Positions 26,632-37,159 of a stretch of 64,000 nucleotides of DNA are shown here, piece by piece. Source of the stretch: JAGLHV01 sp023143305 [NCBI: Clostridia bacterium]. GTDB lineage: Bacteria > CBDUZB01 > JAGLHV01. Position 1 is the stretch's first letter. Each line of letters starts with the position of its first letter. Location: NCBI GenBank assembly GCA_030637025.1, contig DAOVVV010000003.1, positions 27,087-91,086 of the forward strand, in the 5' to 3' direction. The notes under the pieces were generated by a model. That model searched no databases. It saw only the letters and a program-made list of their open reading frames with translations, and was not told where the DNA came from. The translations under genes and the position numbers were made by a program.

Positions 26632-28938
26632 TTAAAAAAGCTGACCAATAGTAAAATACCATTGATGCCGGTTAGCTTCAGGAACCGAATCTTTATGATT
26701 TAAACCATATCCCCAATCAAGCCGAATAGGAAATACAGGGGTTTTAAACCTGATACCCGCACCGAACCCTGCTTTCATTTGTCCGTCTCTTGATCCTATT
26801 TCCAGAGTCATTTTATCTTTTACTGTCCATGACCCTCCGGCATCAGCAAAAATTGCTCCCTGCAGAATTGTATGCCCTTTTTCCGTCACAATGGGAAATT
26901 TATATTCTACATTAAAAACGGCCATATAATTTCCTCCTTCTGCCGGACCAATCTGCCCACGATAATCATAGCCCCTCACACTTTCCGCTCCCCCTACATA
27001 AAACTTTTCATAAATAGGAACGCTGTCAGAACGGCCAAACTCTTCTACCCGGCCAACTTCAGCGTTAAAAGCCAAAACAAACCGCCAAATAGTAGGACAA
27101 AACCAACTGGTAGACAATATATTCTTAGTAAAATTATTATCTCCCCCTAAGATTCCCCCTGCTACCTCAGTAGAAAAACTATTTTTTGAGCCCCTGGAGG
27201 CATCAAAAACATTATCCCGGCTATCCCTTATAAAATAATGGGTGAAACTGCTGGTTGTATTTATTCCTTCCTGAGTTTGCATATATTCAGAATCAGTATC
27301 AAAAATTTTTATTTCTTCATAAGCATAGGTAAGGCTGGTACTATATTTATCGGTTAATCGTCTACCTATTCTTAAATCCCCCCCTTTCCTGCCTTCTTTG
27401 TAACGGTCTGTCTTTTCTATGTCCTCTTCTGTTGTATAAATATAATCTTTTATTCTCACCATATCAAAAACATTGCATCCAAAAGAAGTTCTGGTTCCAA
27501 ACATCCATCGTTCGGTAAACCCTATTTCATAATTCTGCTTTTTCTCTCCAAACTCCCAGAGAAGAGTTATTTTTTGTCCGCGGCCAAAAAGATTAGTCTG
27601 AGAAACCTGCATTGTCCCCAATACTCCATCCTGTGAACTATAACCTGCTCCTACACTGGCTAAACCTGTTTTTTGTTCGCTAAGCGATAAAACCAAATCT
27701 GCTTTATCTGCAACGTCTGTTTGTTCAACATCTATTTTTACATCACTAAAAAAACCTAAGTTATAGATCTTTTCCTGGGTACGCCGAATCTTCCCGACAT
27801 TAAAAGGATCGCCTTCTTTTATTAATAACTCCCGCCTAATTACATATTCCCGGGTTATGGTATTACCTTCGATATAAATTTTATCTATATATACTTTTCC
27901 TCTTTCTATAAGCTTGAAATTAACATTCACCAATTTTTTTTCTCTATCCAGGCCTATTTGTGGATTAATTTCCATCCTGATATATCCCTTTTCTGCATAA
28001 ACACTTTGAATAATCATCATCCTTGTTTTATACTTATTGTCATTAAAGATTTTACCGGGAACAAGATCAAGTTTTTTTTTCAGGAATCCTTCTTCAAAAA
28101 CAGTATTTCCAGTAAACGTAATCTCACCTACTTTGAATTGTACTCCTTCATCAATAGGAATCTCAATATACATTTCTGTCCTTTCGGAATTATAATTAAT
28201 CTGCGGTTCTGAAATCTTTATTTCCATATATCCTTTTTGTTTATAAAACGATTCTAATGTTTTCAAGTCCGTATTAAATACCTCTTCCTTATAAATTTTT
28301 TTCTTCTTTGTTTTTATTTTCTTTAAAACTTTCTTAAGGGGAAATCCCTTCACCCCGGATAGAGTGATTTCATTTATAGTAATCCGATTTCCTTCAGTAA
28401 CAAAAAAAGTAACTATTACCAACCCTTCCTTTTCCAGGGTTGTCGTAAAAGCTTCCACCTTTACATCTGCATATCCTTTACCCTTATATAATAAAGTTAT
28501 TTTTTCAGTATCTTCTTCCATCTTTTTTTGGTCAAAAGCTTCTTTTTCTTTAAGACTTATTTCTCCTTTTAGTTTTTTATTGGAAAACTTTTTATTCCCT
28601 TTAAAATCTACTCGTTTAATTAGTGTCTTTTCTGCCACTTTAAAAACAACCTTTATTCCTTTCTCAAACGGTTCTACATCAAGAACCACTTCATCAAAAA
28701 ATCCAAGATTATAAATATTTCTTATATCCTGGTTAAGACTGTCCTCCTCAAATTCATCGCCTTTTTTAACTTCAATTACGGCAATAATTTCCTTGCTGGC
28801 AATAGTTTTGTTTCCCAAAATCTCTATTTTTCTTATAACCTGGGCAAAAGCAGATTCCACTCCTGCTATAAAATATAAACAAATTAATACCAGGCACATA
28901 TTTATAACTTTTTTTAAATTATACTTAAACATCTTCAT
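26632..28938 (-). CDS. bamA: Outer-membrane protein assembly factor BamA
   Basis: The 768-residue protein has a signal peptide (~1-33, ending ESAFAQ), five POTRA domains (~34-425) and a 16-strand Omp85 barrel (~430-768). The barrel carries the VRGYDYRG motif of loop L6 and ends in a terminal Phe. POTRA signatures recur (IRNIYNLGFFDEV, EKIYNLGFFSDV). BamA inserts barrels into the outer membrane. An ATG two codons downstream is equally well placed relative to the GGAGATGAGG ribosome site. Confidence 0.96.
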   Translation of the reverse strand: MKMFKYNLKKVINMCLVLICLYFIAGVESAFAQVIRKIEILGNKTIASKEIIAVIEVKKGDEFEEDSLNQDIRNIYNLGFFDEVVLDVEPFEKGIKVVFKVAEKTLIKRVDFKGNKKFSNKKLKGEISLKEKEAFDQKKMEEDTEKITLLYKGKGYADVKVEAFTTTLEKEGLVIVTFFVTEGNRITINEITLSGVKGFPLKKVLKKIKTKKKKIYKEEVFNTDLKTLESFYKQKGYMEIKISEPQINYNSERTEMYIEIPIDEGVQFKVGEITFTGNTVFEEGFLKKKLDLVPGKIFNDNKYKTRMMIIQSVYAEKGYIRMEINPQIGLDREKKLVNVNFKLIERGKVYIDKIYIEGNTITREYVIRRELLIKEGDPFNVGKIRRTQEKIYNLGFFSDVKIDVEQTDVADKADLVLSLSEQKTGLASVGAGYSSQDGVLGTMQVSQTNLFGRGQKITLLWEFGEKKQNYEIGFTERWMFGTRTSFGCNVFDMVRIKDYIYTTEEDIEKTDRYKEGRKGGDLRIGRRLTDKYSTSLTYAYEEIKIFDTDSEYMQTQEGINTTSSFTHYFIRDSRDNVFDASRGSKNSFSTEVAGGILGGDNNFTKNILSTSWFCPTIWRFVLAFNAEVGRVEEFGRSDSVPIYEKFYVGGAESVRGYDYRGQIGPAEGGNYMAVFNVEYKFPIVTEKGHTILQGAIFADAGGSWTVKDKMTLEIGSRDGQMKAGFGAGIRFKTPVFPIRLDWGYGLNHKDSVPEANRHQWYFTIGQLF

Positions 28939-29126
28939 TCCTCATCTCCTTTTTTTACAACAAATATTTTATCCCTTACTTTTAGACAGTTTTGATTCCT
29001 TAAAACTTAGAGGTATTTCCCGGCAATGCAATATATTAATATACTTCCTTATGTGAGAATCTAATGGTTTAATAACAAAATAACTAAAAAAAAATTATAT
29101 CAAAATACTTCAAAAAAGTAAAGAAA

Positions 29127-32100
29127 TTATTCCTCTTTTTCTTCCTGCCATCCAAAACGCCATTGATGTTCCAGAAAAACCTTTCTTTCTTCTTCACTCA
29201 GCCCTAAAACACTTTTGATATATAAGCTTCTTTTTAATCGATACGACATTTCTATTTCCTGTTGAAGATCCAACTTGTTTTCAAATTTGTTGTACAGTCC
29301 CATAGAATATCCCAGGAAAAACCGGTCGCTCAAATACTTCCCTACAGTAATAGTAGTTCCGTTCCAAATACTGGGCTGGCTATCAGAAATCAAAGGAGTT
29401 TCCTGTGCTACTTTTTCTTCTTTTCTGGTCACTTTAATTACATCTACCCAACCCGTTCGTTTTAGGACGTTTTTTATAAAAGGACTGGCCAGGGTTGCAT
29501 CGAGAATCCTGAGCACTTCTTTTCTTAAAAATACTTCGCGATCTTCCGGGGCCATATTATCAACATCTACCCCGGTAATAGCTAATTTCATTGCTTCTTC
29601 CGAATTAGTATTAGGAAAATTCTTAGAAGAAAATACCGGTTTGACCTCTCCTAATTTTCCTTTTTCAAAAACCATCGTAATAATATCATCTGTCCATTGG
29701 CCCTTGCCATTTAGCTGTGATTCAAATCTCTGAACATGTGTTTCGGCTTTCCCCTCTAAATACTCAACTCCGTCTTTAAACTCCAGAATAGCTTCTTTAA
29801 TATCAAAGTTTGTTCCTACATAATTTATATCCCCTTTTATCGCTTCCACTTTCCCTGAAACCTTAATTTTTTTTGTTTTGTCTTTAAGTTTTATCGAGCC
29901 TCTCACATTTACATTAGCAAACTTGTTTTCGTACCAAACATTTTCCACCGCATTTATCTGAAAATTCCAAATTGCCCGGTTTAAAAAACCCCATTGCGTA
30001 CTTTTTTGATACCCCTGGTCTTCCCATATTTTCTTTGTAGGAAGCGGTGGATAAGTAAAATGCGTATTAAATAAGTCCGCAATTCCGTCTATGTGGTAAT
30101 CCTGTGAATTTCCATAAAAACGGGCACTAATCTTAGCTTCCCCTGAAGAAGGTAAATTGGGAAACAAACGGTCAAAAAATCTATTCTGAGGTATTGGTAT
30201 GTCTTCTAAAGAAAGGGGAATACCTCTTTCCTTGGAAGTTTCCAGATATAAATCAAATTTTTCTATTTTAAAAAATTCTTTTAAATAGATGCGCCCCCAT
30301 ATATTTATATTTCCCTTGCCTATTTCGCCATAAACCTTCTTTATTTGTATTTGTTCATCTATCAAATTAATATCTACTTTAAATTTTTTAATCTTTCGCA
30401 TTACATCCTTACTAACTATTTCCGCATTGTCAATAAGAAGATACCCTTTTACTTCCGGTTTTAATAATGTCCCTCCTACTTTAATATTTCCCTCTATCTC
30501 CCCTTTAATTTTTTTTATTTTATCAGAAAAAGAACTTAAAACAGATAAACCTTCTTTGCTTTGAAGAACAAGACTAATATTTATTTTTTTCATTTTATTT
30601 TTTTCTTGCCGCTTAGGACCAAAAACAAAAGGAATTTCTCCCGAGCCGGTAAGCAAACGCTCATTCTTTCTGGTAATATTCAATTCATCGATAATTATCA
30701 TCTCTTCTTTCACAAATAATGAGCTTTTAAAGTTATCAAATTTAAATCCGGATAAACTGCCCTCTTCAATATCTAAATTACAGGAAAAAACAGGAGCATT
30801 AAAATTTCCTGTAAGATTTAAATTGAACCTGCTTTTTCCGGTAAAGTTAAAAGCTCTTATATTTAATATCTCCATAATAGTTCCAGCCTCTACACCTTCG
30901 TTCAATCCGCAAATCAAGAGATTTGTTTTATCTTTCTCTAAATCTAACCGTCCATCCAGAATAAATATTTCTTCTTCTTTTTTATAAATTTTTACATCAT
31001 TAAAGATAATCACTGATTTATTGCTAAAATCAATCCGTCCCTTCACATATTTATCTTTCTCATTAATAGGGATAAAGTCCAGGCAATTTTCCTGAAAAGA
31101 TATTTTTAAATTTTCTTTTTCAAAATTATGGTTATTTACCCATAAATTATCCGTAATTAACTCGGCTTTCACCTGTAAAACGGGGTTAAACTTTAAACTT
31201 CCCTTTCCACAAAAACCGCCAAAAAAAGAAATATTAGACAAATTAATATTTTTTAAAACCGGCATTACCTGAAAACGCCATAAATCAGACTGAGAAAAAT
31301 CCAGATAACTTCCGGGAGAAAAAACAATTTCTCCTTCTTTTTTTTGCACAGAAAATTGCGAAAAAGTTATTTTTTTATCGGCTAAAACAAATTTTGTATC
31401 TAATTTTTTTATTTGAAATGATTCAATACTTACATCTTCCCCCTGAATATCTCCGGATAAAACAGGCACGGATAAACTCCCTTTTAATTTTAATACTCCG
31501 TCTGCTATCCCTGTTAACTTAATCTTTTCTTCAGCTTTCAGGAAATATTTTAAAAATTTTAAATCTATTTTACTCAAATTAAAAATTAAATTAGTTTCCT
31601 TAGACTCTCCGCTTTTATCTTTCAGAAAAACATTCCCCAAAATACGTACTTTTCCTTCTCTTCCAATTTTCAATAAAGTAGTTTTTAACTTCAACTCTCC
31701 CTGGTGATACAAGAAATTAGATAAAAAACTAAAACCTATACTGCGAAATTGTCCTCTAAAAATATGTAAGTAAGCTTTAATTTCCGGACTAGAAAGCAAT
31801 CCTGAAATAAAAAATTTTGCTTTAATTTGACCTTTCGGTATAGATAATTTAGAAAATTTATCCGGCAATAAAGCAAAAAGAGAAGATATCTCATTAATAT
31901 TGACAGAGACGTCTCCCTTAACCTGCGGATTTTCCGAAAAATCAAATTTTAATTTACCCTTATATTCTTTGTTTAAATTAAACGCAGTACAATTGATTGT
32001 CTTTTGTTTATAAACAATATTACAGCTGGAAGTCTTAAATTTTTTATCATTCAGTTTTAAATCAGAAGACTGTATATTCCCTTTCATACTTAAAGTCGGC

Positions 32101-34496
32101 TGATAAACAATGTTCCCCTTATACTCTGTACTCCCATTTATACGTATATCCCCAATTTTAAAAGATGTAAAATCAGCGGTTAATTTAATATTGTTTTCTG
32201 ACTCTGACTGGTTATATAACGCAATCGCTCCCCAAAGCAATACTTGTCCGTTTTTTTGGCCAAGGGACAAGTTGTTTATTTTAAGTATTTGATTTTCCAT
32301 AAAGAAATCCAGTTTTAGTTTCTCTAAAGACACTTTCTTAAAATCCGCTAAAGGGGATAAATTTATTTTACCCTCTATTTTCAACTTTTTAAAATCACGG
32401 AAAGATCCGTTAAGAGTTACTGCCCCTGTTAATTCAGTCTCGTTATTTATGTTTAAATCAGGAAGGTTTAATAAAGAAAGAAACATCTTAGCCTTTGCCC
32501 GGTCAGCTATTAATTCTGCTTCACCTGTATTCTCTCCGTTCAATTTCATCTTGAAAACACCGGAATAATTATTTAACTTAAAAGAAGTAATTTGTAAAAC
32601 ATCTTTGTTCAACTGTATATGGGCATTAAAGGTCGAACTGTTTCCGGCAATCATCAAATTCGAACTAAATAACCTGCCGCTGAGAAAAGGGTCCCTTAAT
32701 TTACCCTTTATTCTGCCTTTGAAATCAAATTCTCCCTCTATATCATGAAAATATTTCTTTAAATAAGGTAATTCTTTTCCTTCAATTTTTTCAGCGGTCA
32801 ATTTAAGATTAACTTGTTTCTCGTTTCCCCTCGACATATCACCCGTAATATTTATTTTCCCTTTATTGGACATTACAATTTTAAATTCATTTATTTTAAC
32901 TTTTTCCTCAGTCAATTTTATCCGGCTTCTAATTTGATAACGTTGATTATCTGTTTTTCCCGTAATTTCCAAGTATTTATTGTCATATTTAAAACCTGCC
33001 CTCAAGGTTTTAAATTTTTCTTCTTTCATATCTAAGTCAAATAAACTTATTTTCCCACTTATCCGGGGAGATAATAAAGAGCCCTTCGTTTTCAAATAAA
33101 AATTACTTATTCCTTTGATTTTCCCTAAGCCTAACAGTTTACTTAAAAAATTAAGCTCTATATTCTTTGCATAAATAAAAAATTCCGGGTTTTCAACAAA
33201 AGAAGGGAAATTAAAATCCAATACTCCATCCGCATAAACTTCCCCCTCTCCTATCTGGAAAGAAAAATTAGATAAATTAAAAACATTTTTATTATATCGA
33301 AAATCGATGATTAAATTATCTACAGGGGTCCCATTTATCCTGCTTTTTTTTCCTTTCATTTCACCCGCAAAAACAAGATTGGAAGTACTGCCCTTAACCT
33401 TAAGATCTATTTCACCTTTACCTTCCAGTTTTATTCTCTCTAAATATTTTTCCTGAACAAATAATTTAGGAAACAAAGAAAAATCAAAATCGGAAGAAAT
33501 TAATTTTAAATTAAAGTCCGGATTTATTAAAGGCTTTTCTATCCTTCCGGAAAAAGAAAAGGGAGAATCTCCTACATCTAAAGTCAACCGGGAAACTTCA
33601 ATTTTCTTATTATTAAAAATCAATTTCCCATTTATATTAGAAAGGTTATCCGGATACGGATCAATTTTTACTATTCCCTTTTTAACATTAATTGTACCGT
33701 CAAAAATCATCTTTTTTAAAAATTCTTTTTTTAGGGGAAAAGTTCCTTTTATGAAAAAATTTAAATCTAATTTTCCCTCAAGAAATTTTACTCTGGGATC
33801 CCATTTTACAAATCTTGTACAATAAGCCGGATCTATTGCTTCTATATCGACTTTTAAGTCAAAATATTTTTTTTCTAAATCTACATGCCCGAATAACTTT
33901 ACTTTCTCTTTAGTATCCCTTTCTCTTTTTAACCAAACATTTCCGGTTATTACTTTATCCCGGTAAAGATTGAATTTCCCCGAAACATCCTGAAAAGAAA
34001 AATACTTTCCTTCTTCATCTATAAAAAGTTTTCCTTTTTTGAGTATAACTTCTTTAGGCAATAACACAAAAGGAAAGGAACTTTTGGCAGAAGGAGTTAT
34101 TTTCCCTATATTCCACTTATTTTCTTTTTTAGAAAGAAAAACCTGGGGAGAAACAATAACCACTCTATTTATCTTACTCTTTTCTTTTTTATTAAAAATG
34201 TGCCAGAAATTATAATAAAAAACTATACGCTTACTTTTTAAAAACACACCCTCTTTAAAATTTCCCGGGTTAGAAACAATAACATCTTTTAAAATGATTT
34301 TATTAAAAAAATTTGAAGAAATTTTTCCTATATAAACTTCCTGTTTAAGTGTTTTTTCCAAATAGGGAGTGAGTAAAAGGTTTAAACTTTGCGATACAAT
34401 ACCTGAATTCTGGAGAAAATAAATCAGTGTCCCTAAAACCAAAGAGATACTTATTATAATCACCCATTTTTTTTTGTTTTTTATCTTTATTTTCAT
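29127..34496 (-). CDS. tamB: TamB / DUF490-family intermembrane lipid-transport protein
   Basis: This is a very large protein (1789 residues) with one N-terminal TM anchor (~11-30). A long stretch of beta-rich AsmA-like repeats follows, in which short strands recur as GxIxL / GKIxL. The C-terminal DUF490 signature is present (~1560-1789), including TTITVGKYLSDRFFLGYSMG. TamB-like proteins form a hydrophobic groove bridging the two membranes for phospholipid traffic and barrel assembly. It lies just before bamA, and no separate tamA is seen, so it may partner BamA directly. It is longer than E. coli TamB (1259). Confidence 0.88.
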   Translation of the reverse strand: MKIKIKNKKKWVIIISISLVLGTLIYFLQNSGIVSQSLNLLLTPYLEKTLKQEVYIGKISSNFFNKIILKDVIVSNPGNFKEGVFLKSKRIVFYYNFWHIFNKKEKSKINRVVIVSPQVFLSKKENKWNIGKITPSAKSSFPFVLLPKEVILKKGKLFIDEEGKYFSFQDVSGKFNLYRDKVITGNVWLKRERDTKEKVKLFGHVDLEKKYFDLKVDIEAIDPAYCTRFVKWDPRVKFLEGKLDLNFFIKGTFPLKKEFLKKMIFDGTINVKKGIVKIDPYPDNLSNINGKLIFNNKKIEVSRLTLDVGDSPFSFSGRIEKPLINPDFNLKLISSDFDFSLFPKLFVQEKYLERIKLEGKGEIDLKVKGSTSNLVFAGEMKGKKSRINGTPVDNLIIDFRYNKNVFNLSNFSFQIGEGEVYADGVLDFNFPSFVENPEFFIYAKNIELNFLSKLLGLGKIKGISNFYLKTKGSLLSPRISGKISLFDLDMKEEKFKTLRAGFKYDNKYLEITGKTDNQRYQIRSRIKLTEEKVKINEFKIVMSNKGKINITGDMSRGNEKQVNLKLTAEKIEGKELPYLKKYFHDIEGEFDFKGRIKGKLRDPFLSGRLFSSNLMIAGNSSTFNAHIQLNKDVLQITSFKLNNYSGVFKMKLNGENTGEAELIADRAKAKMFLSLLNLPDLNINNETELTGAVTLNGSFRDFKKLKIEGKINLSPLADFKKVSLEKLKLDFFMENQILKINNLSLGQKNGQVLLWGAIALYNQSESENNIKLTADFTSFKIGDIRINGSTEYKGNIVYQPTLSMKGNIQSSDLKLNDKKFKTSSCNIVYKQKTINCTAFNLNKEYKGKLKFDFSENPQVKGDVSVNINEISSLFALLPDKFSKLSIPKGQIKAKFFISGLLSSPEIKAYLHIFRGQFRSIGFSFLSNFLYHQGELKLKTTLLKIGREGKVRILGNVFLKDKSGESKETNLIFNLSKIDLKFLKYFLKAEEKIKLTGIADGVLKLKGSLSVPVLSGDIQGEDVSIESFQIKKLDTKFVLADKKITFSQFSVQKKEGEIVFSPGSYLDFSQSDLWRFQVMPVLKNINLSNISFFGGFCGKGSLKFNPVLQVKAELITDNLWVNNHNFEKENLKISFQENCLDFIPINEKDKYVKGRIDFSNKSVIIFNDVKIYKKEEEIFILDGRLDLEKDKTNLLICGLNEGVEAGTIMEILNIRAFNFTGKSRFNLNLTGNFNAPVFSCNLDIEEGSLSGFKFDNFKSSLFVKEEMIIIDELNITRKNERLLTGSGEIPFVFGPKRQEKNKMKKINISLVLQSKEGLSVLSSFSDKIKKIKGEIEGNIKVGGTLLKPEVKGYLLIDNAEIVSKDVMRKIKKFKVDINLIDEQIQIKKVYGEIGKGNINIWGRIYLKEFFKIEKFDLYLETSKERGIPLSLEDIPIPQNRFFDRLFPNLPSSGEAKISARFYGNSQDYHIDGIADLFNTHFTYPPLPTKKIWEDQGYQKSTQWGFLNRAIWNFQINAVENVWYENKFANVNVRGSIKLKDKTKKIKVSGKVEAIKGDINYVGTNFDIKEAILEFKDGVEYLEGKAETHVQRFESQLNGKGQWTDDIITMVFEKGKLGEVKPVFSSKNFPNTNSEEAMKLAITGVDVDNMAPEDREVFLRKEVLRILDATLASPFIKNVLKRTGWVDVIKVTRKEEKVAQETPLISDSQPSIWNGTTITVGKYLSDRFFLGYSMGLYNKFENKLDLQQEIEMSYRLKRSLYIKSVLGLSEEERKVFLEHQWRFGWQEEKEE

Positions 34497-34687
34497 TGAA
34501 AACCAAACCCCTAAATTAAATATTCTTTTTCTTAAAATCCCTTTGACTTATCTATCCACTCTACCCGCAAAATTGCGGATTATACGTATCTATAACCAAA
34601 ATCCGTAATTAGATTTATTTAAGCACCGTCATGTGTCTAAATAAGATTTCTTAACCGACTACTTTTATAAAGGAATTCCAACTTTAT

Positions 34688-34716
34688 AGTATATAACATT
34701 TTCATAAATAAATCAA
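34688..34716 (-). promoter_or_regulatory. Promoter upstream of tamB in a 322-bp gene-free gap
   Basis: On the minus strand TTGATT (34711-34716), a 17-bp spacer and TATACT (34688-34693) form a close sigma70 match. The leader to the ATG at 34496 would be about 185 nt. The gap (34497-34818) also contains a small palindrome CCGCAA-AA-TTGCGG, and nothing else was recognised. It could drive tamB, bamA, ompH, lpxD and the genes beyond. Confidence 0.45.
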
Positions 34717-34818
34717 ATTTTCAAGGAAAATAAAAAATTGGATACTGCGGATTTTAAGATTGGTAACCAGCCAGGGACAAAGTATGAATTTTTTACGTTT
34801 TATTACTCATATGTCCGG

Positions 34819-35703
34819 TTATTGACCTGGATTTTTTAAGCCTGTTTTAACCGCTGGTAAGTATTCCCCTGCCCGGTAAGAACTACGCACATAAGGGCCA
34901 CTAACTACATAAAGGAAACCCATTGATTTTGCTTTGTTCTGATAATAAGTAAATTCCCGGGGATGAAAATATTTCTTTACCGGATAATGCTGCAAAGTAG
35001 GAGCCAAATATTGCCCGATACTTAAAAAATCACATCCTGCCCGACGTAAGTTGGAAAAAGCACTCAAGACCTCTTCTTCTTCTTCCCCTAAACCCAACAT
35101 CAGTGATGATTTTGTATAAATTTGAGGATTAAAATCCTTAACTTTTTCTAAAAGAGTAAGTGTTCTAAAATAATCCGCTCCTTGACGCAAATCTTGATAC
35201 AAACGGGGAACAGTTTCTAGATTATGGCCAATAATGTCCGGTTTTGCCCGGACAACGATTCTAAGAGCATCTTCGTTCCCTCCAAAATCAGGAATAAGAA
35301 CTTCTATGGTAACTTTTTTTTCTTTTGTTTGTCGGCGAATACTAAAAATAGTCCGGGCATAAATATCCGCTCCACCATCAGCAAGGTCATCCCTGGTAAC
35401 ACTGGTAATTACTATATGTTTTAATTTAAGCCGGGCTACTGCCTGAGCAACCCTTTTTGGTTCTTCTTCATCAGGAGCAGAAGGAATCCCCTTATCTACA
35501 TTACAAAACATACATCCACGAGTACAAGTCTTACCCAGTATAAGAAAAGTTGCTTCTCCCCGGGAAAAACACTCTGAAATATTAGGACAGGCAGCTTCCT
35601 GGCAAACAGAATGCAAATTTAAATCACTAATTAAACTCTTTATCTGCCTACAATCATTAAAATTAATTTTTTTATTCAACCACTCCGGCTTCCTGATATA
35701 CAC
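34819..35703 (-). CDS. lipA: Lipoyl synthase
   Basis: This radical-SAM enzyme inserts two sulfurs into octanoyl chains on carrier proteins. The auxiliary cluster Cys residues lie in CQEAACPNISECF, the radical-SAM cluster in CTRGCMFCN, and the C-terminal RSSY motif in GPYVRSSYRAGE. The frame is open upstream to 35775, but that part (beginning MCLSALMPLCLSF) is translated from an octamer tandem repeat. The GTG at 35703 gives the normal length (~294) and begins VYIRKPEWL, so it is chosen. Its partners LipM and GcvH are encoded upstream. Confidence 0.93.
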   Translation of the reverse strand: MYIRKPEWLNKKINFNDCRQIKSLISDLNLHSVCQEAACPNISECFSRGEATFLILGKTCTRGCMFCNVDKGIPSAPDEEEPKRVAQAVARLKLKHIVITSVTRDDLADGGADIYARTIFSIRRQTKEKKVTIEVLIPDFGGNEDALRIVVRAKPDIIGHNLETVPRLYQDLRQGADYFRTLTLLEKVKDFNPQIYTKSSLMLGLGEEEEEVLSAFSNLRRAGCDFLSIGQYLAPTLQHYPVKKYFHPREFTYYQNKAKSMGFLYVVSGPYVRSSYRAGEYLPAVKTGLKNPGQ

Positions 35704-35744
35704 AGTAAACCCCGCTTTCCAAACTAAAATTTTGATAAAAGACA

Positions 35745-35776
35745 GGCACAAAGGCATCAAGGCACTGAGGCACAAA
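35745..35776. repeat. Octamer tandem repeat, first block
   Basis: Four octamers GGCACAAA, GGCATCAA, GGCACTGA, GGCACAAA lie in tandem just upstream of lipA. A second block of three exact GGCACAAA units lies at 35895-35918. The same family appears in reverse complement at 8680-8711. Between the blocks (35777-35894) is AT-rich sequence with degenerate AAATTC / TAAATAC units and no gene. Confidence 0.75.
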
Positions 35777-35937
35777 GTTAAAAAATAAACATTAGTCCAT
35801 AGATAACAAAAACAGACAAATCCTAAATTCGAATATCTAAATACTAAACAAATTCTAAATCCAAAATACTAAATTCAAAACAAAGACAAAGACAGGCACA
35901 AAGGCACAAAGGCACAAAGTTAAAGACTAAAGGCAAG

Positions 35938-36168
35938 AATGAAGGCGAAATGTGTTTCGAACGATTTAGCGAATTTTAGCAAAAATAAACGTTTTCAAAC
36001 CGCTTTTTTTAAAACCTCAATTTAATCAATTTAAACTTCCAACTCATATATCTGTTGTCTTTATTCCGTTGTCTATGGACTATCGACTGTGGACTATGGA
36101 CTATTTTGTTTTTACGTGCCCGCAGGGTAAAATTATGCGTCCAGAGAGAAACATACTTTGCCTTTATT
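35938..36168. repeat. Hairpin element, composite copy D
   Basis: The left arm (35938 to ~36015) and right arm (to 36168) match the 164-bp element, but the middle is replaced by other sequence including a 69-bp block (36039-36107). That block ends in a heptamer run, CTATGGA CTATCGA CTGTGGA CTATGGA (36073-36100). The same 69 bp occurs without a mismatch at 42197-42265. The outer ends still pair as inverted repeats. Confidence 0.75.
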
Positions 36169-36193
36169 CTACTCCTCCCCTTTTAATCTCTAG

Positions 36194-36287
36194 AATAAAG
36201 GTAAAATATGTTTCGAACGATTTAGCGAATTTTTCGAGTAAGGCAACCCTTTGAGTCTTTCGGGCGACCAAGGGTCGCCCCTACATT
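36194..36287. repeat. Hairpin element left arm joined to a GGGCGACC palindrome, copy E
   Basis: The left arm begins AATAAAGGTAAAATATG (36194) and breaks off near 36232. It continues into a palindrome block (36247-36287) containing GGGCGACC-AAG-GGTCGCCC. The same block occurs at 37367-37423 and 42159-42192. The remaining gap to 36343 is AT-rich and includes AATAAAACCAAT (36323-36334), also found at 8559. Confidence 0.7.
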
Positions 36288-36343
36288 ATACCTTTTCCTT
36301 TTATCCTTTAACCAATCTAACTAATAAAACCAATCTGAACCAA

Positions 36344-37159
36344 TTAAACTGTCTTTCTATAAACATTCCATTCTTCCCCACTATATTTTGTTTCCCTTAA
36401 GTCCTGTGCCAATTTTTTTTCCTCAAAACTTAGTTCTTCTTCCCTTAAATTAACCGAAAAAGTCTCCCGGAAAGATTCTATAAGTTTAAGTTGTATCTCA
36501 TTAAAACTTACTTCTTTTCCCATTACTTCGGATAGGGAACATATTCTTTTTTTTATTCTTCCCGATTTTTTTTTTAAAAAAGGAGTAACCTCATCTATAT
36601 TTAATTTTAAAGGAATTGACCCATGTTGAAAAATCAAACCCTTTCGCCTTTTTTGCGCATTACCCCCTATTTTTTTTCCATTAATAAGAATATCATATTC
36701 CTCTTTGGAAGCAAAACAAAAGCTGGAAGGTTTTCCTAATTTTTCACCTTCTACTTTACCCTCTACGGCAAAATATGCCTCTATGCCCAATTTTTTATAC
36801 ATATTAATTAAAAAAGAACAGATTGTTTTATAGGAACCTTTTACCCCGGGAAGCATCTCCATTTCTTCCCGGGAACAAATAAAACTATAAGTTACTTCCT
36901 GATGATGAAAAATTATTCCTCCACCGGTTATTCTTCTTACGAAATTAATACCCTGCCGGGTACATCTCTCTATATCCAGTTCTTGCCGGACATCCTGAAA
37001 ATAACCCAGGGAAAAGGCAGGAGGATTCCACCCGTAAATCCTCAGCGTTGGAAGTGTATTCCCTCTATAATGTTCCATCAAGAGCGCCTCATCTATAGCC
37101 ATATTATTATAAAGGTCACTAAATCCTGTTTGAATTAACCGCCACTTTTTATTTTTCAT
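36344..37159 (-). CDS. lipM: Octanoyl-protein transferase, LipM type
   Basis: This 271-residue member of the biotin/lipoate protein ligase family shows NNMAIDEALL, RRITGGGIIFHHQEVTYSF and the active-site region SSFCFASKEEYDILINGKKIGG. Cys148 and Lys162/163 match the catalytic Cys and the lysine of B. subtilis LipM (C150, K162), which moves octanoate from ACP to GcvH. The Cys argues against a lipoate-salvaging LplA, which lacks it. It lies between lipA and the gcv genes. The last codons run into repeat-like sequence (GACTGTCTTT-type). Confidence 0.85.
   Translation of the reverse strand: MKNKKWRLIQTGFSDLYNNMAIDEALLMEHYRGNTLPTLRIYGWNPPAFSLGYFQDVRQELDIERCTRQGINFVRRITGGGIIFHHQEVTYSFICSREEMEMLPGVKGSYKTICSFLINMYKKLGIEAYFAVEGKVEGEKLGKPSSFCFASKEEYDILINGKKIGGNAQKRRKGLIFQHGSIPLKLNIDEVTPFLKKKSGRIKKRICSLSEVMGKEVSFNEIQLKLIESFRETFSVNLREEELSFEEKKLAQDLRETKYSGEEWNVYRKTV

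Noticed and set aside
35777-35894. CRISPR-like array in the repeat-rich gap upstream of lipA.
   Set aside because: The units are 7-8 bp, not 24-37 bp, there are no regular spacers, and no cas gene is near.
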